Counted from the stretch's first letter, positions 1 through 12,700 are shown. The stretch: DNA of 30,000 nucleotides from Chromera velia (GCA_018398765.1 JAHBMJ010000382.1:1-30000), one strand, 5' to 3'. Numbers and translations are program-made. Notes: generated from the sequence alone by a model not told the origin.

Positions 1-424
1 GAGGGAGGGAGGGAGAGAGGGAGGAAGAGAGGGAGGGAGGGAGAGAGGGAGGAAGAGAGGGAGGGAGGGAGAGAGGGAGGAAGAGAGGGAGGGAGGGAGA
101 GAGGGAGAAAGTGAGGGAGGGAGGGAGAGAGGGAGGAAGAGAGGGAGGGAGGGAGAGAGGGAGAAAGTGAGGGAGGGAGGGAGAGAGGGAGGAAGAGAGG
201 GAGGGAGGGAGAGAGGGAGAAAGTGAGGGAGGGAGGGAGAGAGGGAGGAAGAGAGGGAGGGAGGGAGAGAGGGAGAAAGTGAGGGAGGGAGGGAGAGAGG
301 GAGGAAGAGAGGGAGGGAGGGAGAGAGGGAGAAAGTGAGGGAGGGAGGGAGAGAGGGAGGAAGAGAGGGAGGGAGGGAGAGAGGGAGAAAGTGAGGGAGG
401 GAGGGAGAGAGGGAGGAAGAGGGA
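1..424. repeat. GA-rich minisatellite, 56-bp higher-order period
   Basis: Pure purine tract of GAGG, GAGA and GAAG units. The landmark AGAAAGTGAGG recurs every 56 bases (about 111, 167, 223 and so on), so it is an ordered higher-order array and not a random GA tract. 56 is not a multiple of three and there is no sign of coding. It probably lies in an intron of, or downstream of, the MAEA gene that continues leftward on the minus strand. Confidence 0.9.
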
Positions 425-1332
425 AACGCGAAGATCACATGTTCTGTGAGTTGGAATGAACATACACAAAAGTCCAGCTGCAACAATGGAGAGAGAGAGA
501 GAGAGGCGAAGTGAATGAAGACGCGATCGGATTTGCGCGCTCTCTCCTTTGACCACTTGTTCTTTTTTTTCTCTTCGTCTCGAATCCAAAAAAGAAGGTT
601 CAGGAAGAACAAATCAGTCTTTGGCAAAAATCAATCAATATCGTTCTGTATCAATCTCACCTATTCCCAACATCTCTCTCTCTCGCTCTGTCTGTATCTT
701 ATGCTCCTCTTCCTCTGTGTGTGTGTGTGCGTCTGTCTGTCTGTGCGATGATCTGACGTCCCCCGCTTGCCTGGATTCGCTTTGCAGCCCCGCTTTCAAT
801 CCTGTTTCATGGCTCTTCTCTGACCCTTCTGCAAACAACCACCCCACCCCTCTATCCTACCAAGACCAACCGACCGAACGCTTCTGGAGGTACGTTCTTC
901 CTCGAATACTCCAGAGCCTGCATAGATGGATGGGTGGATGCGGTGTCTGTCCATGCACGCGTCCATGCGTTCATTCGTTCTTTGTTTACACATGAAGGAC
1001 ACAGAAGTGCTGATTCTCCTTTACTCCAGTCCGCCAACCAGCCAGCCCACGTGGTTTCTTTCTTTCCCCCCCTCTTTCACTGATGCACCAGTATCCACTT
1101 CCGTTTCAGACAGACAGAAAATGAACTGGCAAACACTCAAATCACAGGCAGGCAAACAGGCAGAGCTTCAGACAGAAATGGACATTGACACGCATCTGCA
1201 GGCAGGCACGCGGACTGAAGGAAGCAAAGATGGAGCGAGCAAGGGAGAGACATCGGAAGAAAAGAAAACGGTCCCTCGGGAGGGAGGGAGCGAACAATTA
1301 AAACAAAACAAAACACAAACCGACCGACCGAC
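425..1332. other. Unassigned stretch, probably MAEA intron
   Basis: I searched this stretch on the minus strand for the next MAEA exon (the rest of CTLH, then CRA and the RING-like end) and found nothing that aligns. Short open frames here are low-complexity and lack flanking splice sites in the right phase. It is most simply a long intron whose downstream exons lie left of the window. Confidence 0.4.
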
Positions 1333-4300
1333 CGCCAGAGGTCCTTTTTCGTGGAGAGTCCAGAGGAAGACTTCGAAGAGAAGACGGGCCTCCAGGAGGC
1401 ACGAGACCTTCTTCAGCCGCGCTCTGCGTTCATGCGTTCGTTCAGTCAGTCAGGCATCGCATCCAGGCAGGTAGGCAGATAGGCAGACAGAGAGACCAAC
1501 GAACGGAATCGACTGTTTTTCTTTGCACTCTTCACTTTAGAGCAGACAGACACGCGCGAGGAAAGAAGATAACCGCGCGTGCGTTCAGAGAACATGAAAG
1601 AGCGAACAAAAAATGATTGAAACAATCAAGGGCAGGAAGAAACGATACAAAAGGAAGAACAATTCAGCCGGAAGCAAGAAGACAGACAGAGGGCGCGGAA
1701 GAAGAAAGCGTGGGAGAGAAGGGAAACAGAAGTATCCAAATCTGACTGACAGACACACACGTACACACACACACTCACACTCACAGAGAGAAAGAGAGAG
1801 TCACAGTGACACACGATGTCACGCACTAAAACAGAAAGAAAGCATCAAAACGACCACCTACCTGTGGAGAGTGCAGAACTCGAAGGCACTCGCAGTCTCT
1901 CCTCTGGCCAGTGCAGACTTCACCTCTCGAATTCGATGCAGAAACTCGCGATCCACAAGGCCCTGCACGCACTCACTCACCCACTCGCTCTCCCACTCTC
2001 ATATCTATCTATCTACTCAATATATCACCCACTCGCTCCACCAGACATGCTTTCCTTCCACACACGCCCCCCACTCACGTATCGATACACATTCGTTCAT
2101 CCCGCACCAAAGAAGGAAAAAAGCAAACTTGCATTCGGACGGATGATGAGGGAGGATGCACGCAACGAGGGAGGCCTCCATCGGACCTATGGGATCAGGA
2201 CTTCAGAAACAAGCAGCACAGTCAGAATGTATATGTGCATTTGCATGCATGCAAGAGACCTGTCCGCAGTGCCCCGACATCCCACAACGCTTGCATTGAG
2301 CAGGGAGGGACTTCACAAGCGTGATCGATCTGCGACGAGTTTGCGAAAGCCTCACCGGTCCTGTTCATTCATTTCAAAACATCCTTCTTTCTCTGTTTGT
2401 TTAAGACACCACGGCGCTCTCTCTGGCAGTCTCGCACTTCAAAAGAGACCGATCGATCAGTACGGACAGATGCTCGACTGACTTCAATGTTCTGCAAAAA
2501 GAATTCTGTATGAAAGTAAATGCATGCAAAGAAAAGAAAAAAAAGACTGACTTCAATGTTCTGCGCCTTTGCGAAAGCCACGGCTGTCTTGTACATTCCC
2601 TTCCTTTCCATCCACTCACACACAGCGAGATCTGCATGCACACCCTCATTGCCCATCTCCGCTCGCTGAATGAGCGCCTTGATGATCCCGCAGAATTCCG
2701 CTCCGTGCGGGCCGCCTCCATACTGCTCTCTCCCTCTGCTGATGCCCATCCCTCTTCTGGCCAATTGCGCCTGGTGATCAGTTTTCCGTCCCTCAGCTTC
2801 CTTTCCCTGGCGGTCTTCATCCGGTTCTTCCGCTGCTGTTTTTGCGGTAGGCTCTTCGGCAACCGTCGGCAGTGTTTGGGTTACTTGGGCTCGCTTTTTT
2901 GCCCTCTCTCTCGCTCCTGCCCTCTCTGCGTCCTTCAAACCAGCATCTTCAAGGAGAGAGAGAGAGTCACCTAAACGTCCTAGAGGCAACTGAAGCCGTT
3001 GTAGGCTGTTGGCCACCCTCTCTCCAACAGAGTCTTCGAGGTCGTCAAGGGGAGAAGAAGGAGAGGATGCAAGGTTTTTCTTCTCCCTCTCCGTCTCCTT
3101 CTCATCAGGGGAGGCTGGTGTCATCTTCACGTCCTCTCCCTCACACTCTTCCTCCACCTTCACAACCACTCCTCCAGACGCAGCAGCCGCAGCAGCAGAA
3201 GAAGAAGCGGAGGAAACTGAGGACGAGGACGGGACTCCCCCCTCCGGTTCCTTCTCTCCCCCCTTTTCTGCGTCATTCTGCACTCCCACCATCATATCCT
3301 CTCCTGCACAATTTGAATGAAGAACCGAGCGTCTCTCTCTATATGTACTTGCAGGCATCAATGAATCAAGCACACGCATGCATGGAAACACCCAGCTGTA
3401 GATGTGAACATCATATGCACTTTCTTTCATACGCCCTTTGGGTCAAGATGCCCCCCCCCCCGTTGTTTTAATGGCTTTTATCCACAAGTTTTTCTTTTTG
3501 CCCTCTGCTTGGCTGCAATAAGGAGAGGATGAAACGCACACGAAAGCTGAAAAGAAAAACAAGGAAAGAGGAGCAAACGAAACAGAAATATTCATAATTT
3601 TCTACCTGTGAGCAACCCTCCGTTTCCATCCGGCACTCCGCAGGATCAGCCCACCAAGGAACTCGTCACACTGCGTCTCTTCACGTGGCTCACATGCAGA
3701 CTCTCAGATCCACAATACGATAAAATACATACATTAGTCAGACGACTGCCACGAGCAGACTCACTCACTTCGAGGCATGCCCTGCCGAGTGCCCGTTCTC
3801 TTCAGGACCTTTCTTCTGAAGGCAAGGGTACCCAGGCTCTGAATGCTCCTCTCGTCCGCCTGCAACACCTGCAACGCCACACACAAACGCCCATGCACGG
3901 TTTTACACTCTCTCTTACTCTCACACACACACGACAGAGAGAGAGGGTCTTTCAGACCATCATCGGTGAGTGGGTTGAACGACCCTTTTCGGACGAATGT
4001 CTCTCCGGACGCATGTACATATTCATCATACACAGATTCATCCGTGCACGTAGCAATAAATACTTGGATCGACTCAAACTGACTGACTGTTTGCTTGAGT
4101 TTCTCGAGTCTCGCCGACAGTTTTTCCATTGTCCGAATAGTGTCCTTCAGAGAAAGCCCCATAGTCGGCAGCTTGACTGCCATGAAGTTGGTCAGCTGGG
4201 CGATTTCCTTCTCGACAGCTTTCTGGTCACTCCTGCAGGCAAAAAGGCAAGCAGGCAGGAAGGGAAGGAGTGAATGAGTGAGTGAGTGCGGGTATCTCTT

Positions 4301-4466
4301 GAGAAGACTGTTCAGGACATTGGTTCTGTCTGTGTCTCTCTTCTTCTCTCTTGCAGTGAGACAGCTGATTGTGTAAAGGGGGGAGAAAGGGAGAGAGAGG
4401 AAGGGAGGGAGAGAGAGAGAGTGAGAGAGAGAGAAAGACAGACAGACAGACAGACAGACAGACACA

Positions 4467-4515
<49 letters not shown>

Positions 4516-4739
4516 CGCGCGCGAGAGAGAAAGGGAGAGTGACGAGAGGGACGGAGGGAGAGAGGGAGAGAGAGGGCGTCCTGTGAAAGAGATGAAAAAG
4601 AAGAAACAGTCATCCCGATGAGGCGACCGTGTTATCCAATTTACCTGAAGTTCGAGAGGAGAAGTTCATACGGAGGTTTGAGAAGGGTCCTCTCATAGGA
4701 CGGAATGGAAAAGGGCTCGTTCTTGCCCATCGAGGACAT
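1333..4739 (-). CDS. MAEA: MAEA/GID9 (Fyv10) subunit of the CTLH/GID E3 ubiquitin ligase, partial (C-terminus not in window)
   Basis: Minus-strand exons 4739-4645, 4232-4064, 3859-3769, 3303-2552, 1962-1862 and 1423-1333 join with matching phases to give 433 residues. The N-terminus has the family pattern: a PxYE segment (IPSYERTLLKPPYE), then a helical stretch (LEKLKQTVSQFESIQ) like human MAEA. After a roughly 180-residue Ser/Ala/Glu-rich insert comes a LisH motif at about 340-369 (WMERKGMYKTAVAFAKAQNI). A CTLH segment follows at 370-433 (SALARGETASAFEFC, then RLKKVSCLLEARLLFEVFL), collinear with human ESLERRETATCLAWC and RLRKMKSCLEFSLRIQEFI. In known CTLH complexes MAEA pairs with RMND5 to form the catalytic RING-like core. 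The CRA and RING-like parts were not found and should lie to the left. The start at 4739 is the first ATG before the conserved PxYE segment. The insert between coiled coil and LisH is unusual. The donor after exon 4 sits in a duplicated segment (see findings); the last donor is uncertain. Confidence 0.85.
2476..2564 (-). repeat. Direct repeat with 49-bp pyrimidine-rich insert at MAEA exon 4 donor
   Basis: A perfect 20-bp direct repeat (2476-2495 and 2545-2564; minus-strand reading GCAGAACATTGAAGTCAGTC) flanks a 49-bp insert. The repeat itself starts with a CAG acceptor-like end and contains GAA|GTCAGT, the exon 4 donor. The insert reads T/C-rich, then CTTTCATACAGAATTC, then TTTTT on the minus strand. 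The 69-bp unit keeps the reading frame open, so frame alone does not show which donor is used. Confidence 0.85.
4379..4575. repeat. Compound microsatellite in MAEA intron 1
   Basis: Successive GGGA/GA, GACA, CA, GA and CG tracts, ending in more GGGAGA. It lies in the intron between MAEA exons 1 and 2. The opposing open frames seen here are repeat translations. Confidence 0.9.
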
Positions 4740-5694
4740 CTTCACAACTTCAAGTCTCTTCTGCTGCTCTTGTCTTCTGTTTCCGCGTATCGGCTTTCTT
4801 TTGTGGTTCGTGTCCAAAAGTTCTCCAAAAAGACGGCAGGTGGAGATCCAGTTCAGTCTAGAGACGAGGTTCCTGCTGGTATATGTAGGCTCGTGAATTC
4901 AGTGAAGAGACGCCAGTCTCCCTTTTCTAGGCGCCTGGAAGAGCGACTGAATTGATGCATGCAAGTGTCGATCGCCTGAAACACAATCGAGCGGAAGACT
5001 TAGCGTTGAACTGGCCTCCTTAACGAAGAAGTCTTTGGGCTTCTCTCATGAAAACCACAAGAAGAGACGGATACTGATGAACGAGGATTCTCCTTTGAGT
5101 GCTCAACGGCACACTGCGAATACACCTACCTGCTTCGCATCTACTGTCGCAAAGCAATCACGATGCCGTACGGGAAGAGCTCACCTTAGCTCAACACATC
5201 GGTCCGTTCCTCAAATGCAGCACGCACAAAGCCTTCGATTTCGATCAGGATCGAGATTCGAGATATATATCATGCAGGAGTTGGTGAATGTTGGTGATGG
5301 AGCCTCAGTCTGGTATCAGTCTGGTTCACGCGATTGTGAGGCGAACAATATAATTGACGCAATCCCTCGCGGCGCCTATTAATATAGTCGGCGGTGCAGA
5401 TCCGATTATTCACGCTCAGAATCGATTTCACAGAATTCGAGTTTGAGGGGTTTCAATGCTTTGTCACGCATAACCTTTCAAAGCTTTCCTGTTGAAAGCT
5501 TGGCCAGATTGAGACAATACTGTTCTGCTCTAATTCTCCTAGTCTTTTTGCGTCACCTGACTGTGTTATCTACAGTTCTCATTGTTCTTTCACAGACAGG
5601 AACACAGACGCAAAACGCCCCAGGGCAACACATCAGCGACCCGAATTGAGCGTTGCACAGATCGAATAGAGAGTAAGTACTCAAAGGAAAAGCT
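4740..5694. promoter_or_regulatory. Divergent promoter region between MAEA and the acyltransferase gene
   Basis: 955 bases separate two start codons pointing away from each other. It holds a TGCATGCA palindrome at 4956-4963, the type of site bound by ApiAP2 factors in apicomplexans. No TATA box or start site can be fixed by eye. Part of 5400-5690 may be 5' untranslated exon of the acyltransferase gene. Confidence 0.45.
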
Positions 5695-8600
5695 ATGCCC
5701 CCCACCAACCGCCCTCCTCCCAGACGGAGCTCCATTCCCACGAAGGAAGATGTCCAGGTAAGGAAAGGGAGGGAATCTTCTTCGCTTCGACTTGAAGAGG
5801 AATTCTAGCTCTGTCGTGTATCCACAGAAAGGATATATATTCATCTATACCTTGATTGTCTTGTCTGCTTCCATGCAGGTGAGGAAGCTCGACCAGTATG
5901 AGCTTTTCTTCGACTGTGCCCAGGAGGCGGGGAACCTTCTGATCCTCAACCCAGTCACTCTTCGAGTCAACCAGCCCCTCGACGTTGCAGACCTCCAAAC
6001 CGCCTCTCTTGCAATGGCCAAGCGACACCAGGCTCTCCGCGTGAGGATCCTGAACATTCAAGAGAAGGAGGGGGGACGCTACAAAAGGTATTTCTACGAG
6101 ACACAGGAGGAGGACATCCGTGTCGATGTGAGAGAGTCAGTGCACCACCAGTGGGATCCGGCAGCCTCGGAGGAGCAGCTGGAGGGGTTTGACGTTGCCA
6201 GAGGTCCCCTCTTCCGTCTGGTTCTTTGCCAGCCTTCCTTCACGGGGGCCGACGAGAAGCTCCCTTTCCGTCAATCCATCTTGGGCCTCTTTCATCACTC
6301 CATCATGGATGGCATCTCGATGCAGGTCTGTCTTGTCTGTCTGTCACATAAGACGATATAGTCTGTCACATATAGTCTGTCTCTCTGTCTGGTGGTCCGT
6401 CTTCCTACGGCCTTTCTTTCAGTTTTTACTTCATGACTCCCTCATGAATAGCATACCTGAAGAAACACGCTTTGGACGGATGGGGTTTCCTGTGTTTCGT
6501 TCCGCTGGTATGTTTTCTCAGAGGGGCAAACTTCCACGAATCAACTCATGAGCAATGCATTCCAGTTTTGGGAGGGTCGAGGCGCCTCGCGCAAGCAAGA
6601 CACTCAGATTTCCTCTCTCTCTTGTTCTGCCTTGTTCAATTGATTGGCTGCCTTCAATCCTTCTGTCAGTTTGTCTGTCTGTCTGAGCGAAGAAACCATA
6701 AAGTCTGTCTGTCTGTCTGGTGTGATGATATCTACGCACGCAGGAATTCTGGAGTGAGTTCATTCCGCTGATGCAAAAGAGTTCCGTGCTCCGGTCATCG
6801 AGAACCTCTGCTCCTGCGGGAAAGCAGAAGGAGAAGGACGGAGACGCTTCATCCTCAGTCGCTTCTGCTCTCGCCACCTCTCCCCAAATTAGCCTTCCTG
6901 CCCCTCCCCCCTCCCCCCAAGCTCACCCTTCCAGCAGCGTCTTCTCCCCCACAGTGGGAGTCTCTGCCGGTCAAGGCACTCACCTTCAAGTCCCTCCCTT
7001 CTCCCCCTCGGTGAACACCTCGATCGTGGACCTGCTCTCAGAGACAGGGACGCACAAGGGAGGGCGCCCACGCACAGAGAAGGAGGTTGTGGCTCTGCTG
7101 GCTGACGGCCGTCCCTCCACACGTCTCCCTGCACCCATGATTTCATACATTCCAGACTCCCTCACTCTGCGCGCAATTCGACCTCTGACGCACTTGACAT
7201 CCACCGCCGGCGGGTTGTACTCGATTGTGCGGAATTACGTGTTCCCGAACCCCTTTTCCAAGCACTTCCCAGACGACACCAGCGGAGAGGCCCTCCCTTC
7301 GTCGTCCTCCGAGGGTTCCCAGCCTGGGGGGTCGATTGCGGGAGACAGGGGGGAGACGGCCTCCCTTCCTGATGGGGTCTCGAGGGAGAGTGTGATGAGC
7401 TCTGTGGAGGACGGAGAGACTTCCATCGTTCCCATGCACTTCGACAAGAACCTCACTTTGGCTCTGGTGAAGGCGTGCAAGGCAAAGGGAGTGAGTGTGA
7501 ATGCCGGAATCACCGCGATTGCTGGGGTAGCGATGAGGCAGGTAATTCTTGAAGAGAGAGCCAAGGGAAGAGGAGGGTGCTTCTCAGGATCCTACACTGA
7601 GGTCAGCCTCTCTCTCTCTCTCTCTCTCTGCGCATGCGTGCGCGCGCGCGCGCGCGTATGTGTGTGTGTGTGTGTGTGTCTCTTCTTCTCTCCACCTTTC
7701 TTCAAAGACGTTGCCGCCCGTGGGTCACATCAGCAGGTCTCAGGAGATTCTCCCTGCAGCCTTCCCGGTTCTTGTTTCTCTTTTTTCTTTTTTTCTTCTC
7801 CGGTGACCGCATGAGTATTACACTCTAGATACATGAATAAATCCATTCTCTTCTGCAGAACGACAGCGCTGCTGGTGGCAAAGGGAAGTCGTTTGGGTTC
7901 TACTCTTTCCAGTGCGTGTCTTCGCGACGTTGGGCGCCCTTTCTCGATGGCAGAGGGGCCCAGACGCAGGCCCAGGCAGGGGAGGGCACACGGATGAAGA
8001 CTCTGGAAGAACTGACTGGAGATACCTGGGAGAGCCTTGCTGGGGTTCCCTCAGAGAGGGTGACCTCCGAGGCGGTCAGTAAGAGAGAGAGGGGGGAGGG
8101 GGGAGTGAGTCAGGCTGCTTCTGTATCCTTCTGCTGGTACCTTTTCTTCTCTTGGGCTTTTGTTTCTCTTTTTGCGGTTCTCTCCTCTCTCTCGACCTGG
8201 GCTTGCTTGCTTGCTTGCGTTTGGTCTCGAGGGACTCCGACCGAGGGACTGAAGGAGTGAGTAGCGTGTTTTCTTTCCGTTTTGTTTTTCTTCTCGACTG
8301 AGTGACTGGCCGAAGGAAAAAACGAGTGTCTGTGTGCTTGCCCTCTCTCTCGTTCTTTGCTGTCTGCAGGAGATGAAGGCATCCCCTGCATTGAAGTCTG
8401 AGCCGGAGTCCCTTTCCACGGCTGCTTGCTCAAACGAGACTGTCCCCCACCAGGCCGCCAGAGGTGGAGCAGGCATGGCAGACAGCAGCAGCGCCTCTGC
8501 TTCTACATCGACTGCCCTGGTCAAGTACGACCACACGAAGGACACCAGACCTGCAGGCTTGGGGTGCTACGTCGTCCTGTCTCCCTTCCCCGTGGTGGTT

Positions 8601-10201
8601 TCTGGAAGTGGTTCGTCTCTTGTTTTCGCTTTCTCGACTGTTCCCTGTGCTTCTGTACAACTCGCTAGATGGATGGCTGCCTTTGGGTAGTGTGACCTTA
8701 CGTGATCCTGCCACGAGAAGATTCCAGTGCTTACACGTTTGCTGTTGGTTTTTCCTTCTTTACTCTCTTTGCTTTCACACAAAGCTCGATGAGACGTCCG
8801 CCAGAATCGGTGGTGTGTGTCAACTCATTGACCATGCATCAAGACGCACATGCTTACTCATTTCCTTAATTCTGACGAAAGACCGTGTTTTCTTTCCTTC
8901 TTTCTTCAGGCGAGTCGGAGGTGGATCGTGTGTGGACCTCCGCCGGCAAGGTGAAGAAGGACACTGCTGTGCTTGCCAAGAAAGACCCCATTCCGGGCAC
9001 CTGGCAGTGGCAGGCGGTGTCCACCTATTTGAGCCGGGTCTTTCAGTACCACGGCCTCGAGGGGTTTGCTCGCGTGGCCTCTGTTCGTCCTCGGATGTCC
9101 TGCTTCATGGTCTCCAACACCCTGCAGGTACGTCTGTCTGTCCCAACGCACAGTGAAATGCAATGCTTCACAGACAGAGAAAAATAGAGACAGGAGAATA
9201 GAGACACACAGAGAAGAATTACAGAGAGACGGCCAAAGAAACGGCAGGGAGGGAGACTGATGGACACACAGGCACGCAGAGCGACCCAGTGATGGAATCG
9301 GTACCCTGCATGCCCGTGTTGCTGTTGGTTTCAGACAAACACAAGAAAGTGCAGGTTTTCGCACCGCGTCCTCTGCACCCATCTTCGCAATCACACAGAC
9401 AGGCGGGAATACACGTACACATGCAGTTGCCCGTACAAGCATGCATTTGCGAATCCTTCCTCACCTCACCCTGCCAGTCACGCTCCGCATGGATGTGTGT
9501 ATGTATGTATGTATGTATGTGTGTATGTATGTTTGTATGTGTATGTGTATGTATGCAGTGGAACCCCAACCGCGCGTTTGCTGACGAGATGAGCACTTTC
9601 CTTTCCACCAAGGAAACAACAGGGGTCCCTGAGGAACTCCAGTGTGAGGTTGGTCGGTCTGTGTGTGGGTCTGTGGGTGCGTAGGCCGGTCTCGTCCGTC
9701 CCTCACATAATTGTTTTTTGTTTGATTCCGTGTTTAATTGTCTGCGGATCCGTTGATCGAGCCTCTGGTGCATCATCGTCAATAAGTGTGTACAGTGGTT
9801 GGCATTGCACGAAACCAAATCATTTTCTCCAGTGTGCCAGTTGCATATCTTTCTGTGAAGCCACGAAACACTAATTCAAGTATATTGTTGTTTTCGCCGT
9901 CTGTCTCACTTTTTGTCATTTTTTGTGTGTAACTCTCATGCAGGTGGAGAGTACTTTCTTCGGCACAACAAACCACCGGGTCGGCAATTCACTCTTCGTG
10001 CACAACTTGATGACCGTGGAGGGCTCTCTGTGTTGGGGTCTGGAGTATCACACCAACACAACCAGCCACGCGATCGCCCGGAGATACGCAAAGAGAATCG
10101 AAAAGACCCTCCGAGCCGTTGCCAGGGGTGACGACCGACTGGCCGAGAAGACCCCGGCTCGGCGAACATCCGACCCCACTCCCAGACGGGCATCGCGCTG
10201 A
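5695..10201 (+). CDS. CoA-dependent acyltransferase-like protein (condensation-domain / alcohol O-acetyltransferase superfamily)
   Basis: Eight exons (5695-5757, 5879-6325, 6744-7601, 7859-8074, 8370-8610, 8910-9127, 9559-9648, 9944-10201) join with consistent phases into 796 residues. The signature is HHSIMDG at residues 160-166, matching the HHxxxDG catalytic motif of this superfamily, in which the second His acts as general base. The N-terminus (RKLDQYELFF, then LRVNQPLDVADL and MAKRHQALR) has the usual look of the first half of such enzymes. The end (NLMTVEGSLCWGLEYHTNTT, then AIARRYAKRIEKTL) fits the closing strand and helix. Exon 3 carries a long Ser/Pro/Gly-rich insert, so the protein is larger than the usual 450-500 residues. 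No signal peptide is evident. The acyl donor and acceptor cannot be told from sequence. ATG 5695 is the first start in frame with exon 2. The strand of this gene is opposite to both neighbours. An extra small exon near 7708 was considered but breaks the phase. Confidence 0.8.
7608..7680. repeat. CT / CG / GT compound microsatellite in intron 3 of the acyltransferase gene
   Basis: A run of CT dinucleotides, then alternating CG, then GT, directly after the GTCAGC donor at 7602. Alternating purine-pyrimidine runs of this kind can adopt Z-DNA. Confidence 0.85.
9495..9556. repeat. GTAT tetranucleotide tract ending at an acceptor
   Basis: GTAT/GTGT repeats run directly into the ATGCAG acceptor of acyltransferase exon 7 at 9559. 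No polypyrimidine tract intervenes. Confidence 0.85.
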
Positions 10202-11639
10202 GGGAGCGGAAAGGAATGGAGTGAGGTCACGGAGGCTGCGTGAGAGGGTGAGATCACGGTGCAAAGTGAGAAGCAAAACGCCTCGTCGTTTTAGAAGAGA
10301 TACTTAAGAAACAAGGAAGTCTGGGTTTCCTCTTAAATGATTCACAGAACGACTGAAAGTTCCCTCAAAGGAACTGATGCGGTTTTGTCGTTTTAGTAGG
10401 TTCATGAATGTTTGCATGTACATGCATGTTGCGTGTGGTGTGTCTGTGGAAAGAGAGTTCATGATAAGTGAGTGAGTGCTCCGCGACAAAGACAGAAGAA
10501 AAGGTTCCGGAAGGCCATGCTGTCTGTCTGTCTGTCTGTCTCTAGATGCGTGCATGGTGACGTTTTTTTGTGAAACAATGAAAGAAAAAGTCACTGGCTT
10601 CTTCTGCGTATGAATGCGTTCTTGTGTGAGAAATCCTCTGACTGAAGGGTTGATGGAAAGACTCCGCGGGGAATCGTTGCGTTACATTCGTTGTATTGCG
10701 TGCAGTGCAGGGGAGTAGTTGATGCATGCATGCAGGATCGTCGTGTCACTCTTCTCTGAAACATGCATGTAGAGACTGGAAAGGAAAGGGAGGAAGGAAG
10801 CGGAGGAGGTAGAATAAATGATTTGAGTCCGTTTGATGAGATGAGGGGTCATCACTGCTTTTCCCTTTTGTAACCCTTTTCTCGCTTAGACACGACTTTT
10901 CCCCTCAATCCTTCCCCTGGCTCTCTGTGAGCGCCTGCCTGTCTTTCAATCAAGGAAGGGGAGAAGGAAGAGGGATGGATGAAGTCGTGTGTGGGGGGGG
11001 AAGGGGAAGAAACGGACGGCAGTGAGAGAGGTATCAACCTCTAACGTCCCCTGCTTTTTTGCTTGTCTTGTCGTGTCTAGCTCCTCCAGTTCCTTCAAGC
11101 ACATTTCTTTGTCTTGTCTCGGTTCTACATTCCTCTTTCTCTTCGTGCCCTTCTTTCTTCTTGTTTCGTGTGGCGCTTTGTGAAATCGCAATGAATTTAA
11201 GTGAGTGCATTTGTGGAAAAAGAACACTTCAGAGAACTCAGGCAAAAAGAAAATGAAAGGGTTGCACGTCTGACTGCATCTCAAGTGATGTCGTTTCACA
11301 TTGCTTTCTATCGTTCCTGTGTTTTTTCCTGCCGTCCTTCATTCTCTCTGTGACGGCTGACTTGTATCAGTACGCTTTCCGCTACGCCCCCCCCGTCTTC
11401 CACGCCCATGCCAGCTCATGACTGGGCACTTGCATGCCTGAAATGACTGAATGTCCGGGTGTGGTTTTAAGAGATCGGGAGTCCCGTGCCCAGGGATTTC
11501 AAAGTGTTCTGTGCACTCTCTACGTCCAGTAGCGTCTCACTGTCCCATTGACGGTCTTAAGCTAGGGGCGTTTCATATTCCTCTATTCGGCCGCCATAGC
11601 GGTTTTTGTAATTGCAAAGAATCAATGCACGAAGAAGTT
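10202..11639. other. Intergenic stretch, no gene seen
   Basis: 3' flank of the acyltransferase gene, convergent with the Rab gene. Open frames are short and of simple composition. It contains a small GTCT tract near 10518 and a TGCATGCATGCA run near 10722. The part at 11440-11640 has non-repetitive mixed sequence without a recognisable protein or RNA. Confidence 0.5.
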
Positions 11640-12700
11640 TAAAGTTTTTTTGTTCCTAGTTTTGTTCTGATGCATGCCAGTGTATTACCCGACTTGAATT
11701 AATAGATCAATGATCACATACATTTATTATTACTAAATTTACTGTAGAAGAAATTCAACCGATACATTGAATTCGGGTTAGTTAGTAGGCTACTAGCTAG
11801 CTGTTGTGTGCCGCTGTGATGTCGTAGGGCGCCATAGGGTGCGTTCCACATCATCCCACACAGTGGTTCCGCTATGTCCCAGCCAGGCACCTCGCTTACG
11901 CATATACAGGCGCGGGAGCCACCGCTGGATCAACCGGATTCAACCCTGAACGGCAAAATAATTGTTTCTGCTTACTCTTTACTCAGATCGATCCACACTG
12001 ATTGAAACCTCCTCTCTCTTCTAGCCCTATCTGACAGTCTTTAGATTTAATACGGCCGATGTATCTCCATTAATGATGTGAACTAGGAGTCTAGGATGTG
12101 AACTTATATACAGGCTGCTAGCCATGAATACAACACTAGCATGGTTTGTAATAAAAATTACGGTGAAACATTGATTGACTGATTGGTGAAACTGTACTGA
12201 AACAAATTAAATCTCTATGCTATGTAATCATAATTTTATTAACTTAGAATTTAACTACTAGTCTCTTAGAGTGTCTCTAAATTAGTCTGTAGAGTACTCT
12301 ACTAGTATACTGACTTTACGCTAGAGTTAGCTAGAGGCGCGGCTAGATTTTATATATAATCTAACTATAGAATCGGTATACAACTAGTTGCTAAGCTAAT
12401 CCCACATCTATCCACTGGTAGGACTAGTAGCCTATGGCTAGTAATAAGATTATCTTAGATTGTGTTCAAGGTACTTCTACATGCTGAGGCTGTCCTACTA
12501 GTAGAGGCTGTCATGCTCTTTAACTTTATACAGTCTAAGATGCTTTGATCGAGACTCTACTACATGCGTATAGTCGCTATAGTAGCCACTCGACACTCTG
12601 GTGAGTCTGGTCAAAGCTACTCTGAGTCGTCTTTTTTCTAGTCTTTTTTAGAGTCTTTTTTACACCGCTATACATACAGACGCTGCACTACTTTTAGATT
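11640..12700. other. AT-rich, CTAG-rich island
   Basis: Composition changes sharply to AT-rich with roughly 18 CTAG tetranucleotides in about 1 kb, several as CTAGCTAG or ACTAGT. A GC-richer patch at about 11820-11960 is open in some frames but matches nothing I recognise. No terminal repeats were found. The style matches the second island at 28935-29390, which abuts a reverse transcriptase, so it may be a decayed retroelement untranslated region; this is inference. Confidence 0.5.

Noticed and set aside
515-2481. Several plus- and minus-strand open frames of 60-220 codons
   Set aside because: Low-complexity or antisense to phase-consistent MAEA exons; no homology and no splice support.
7708-7736. 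Possible small exon after CAAAG in the acyltransferase gene
   Set aside because: Its length (29 bases) breaks the phase between flanking exons, which join correctly without it.
11820-11960. Possible coding relic in the AT island
   Set aside because: Open for about 45 codons but no motif recognised in any frame.
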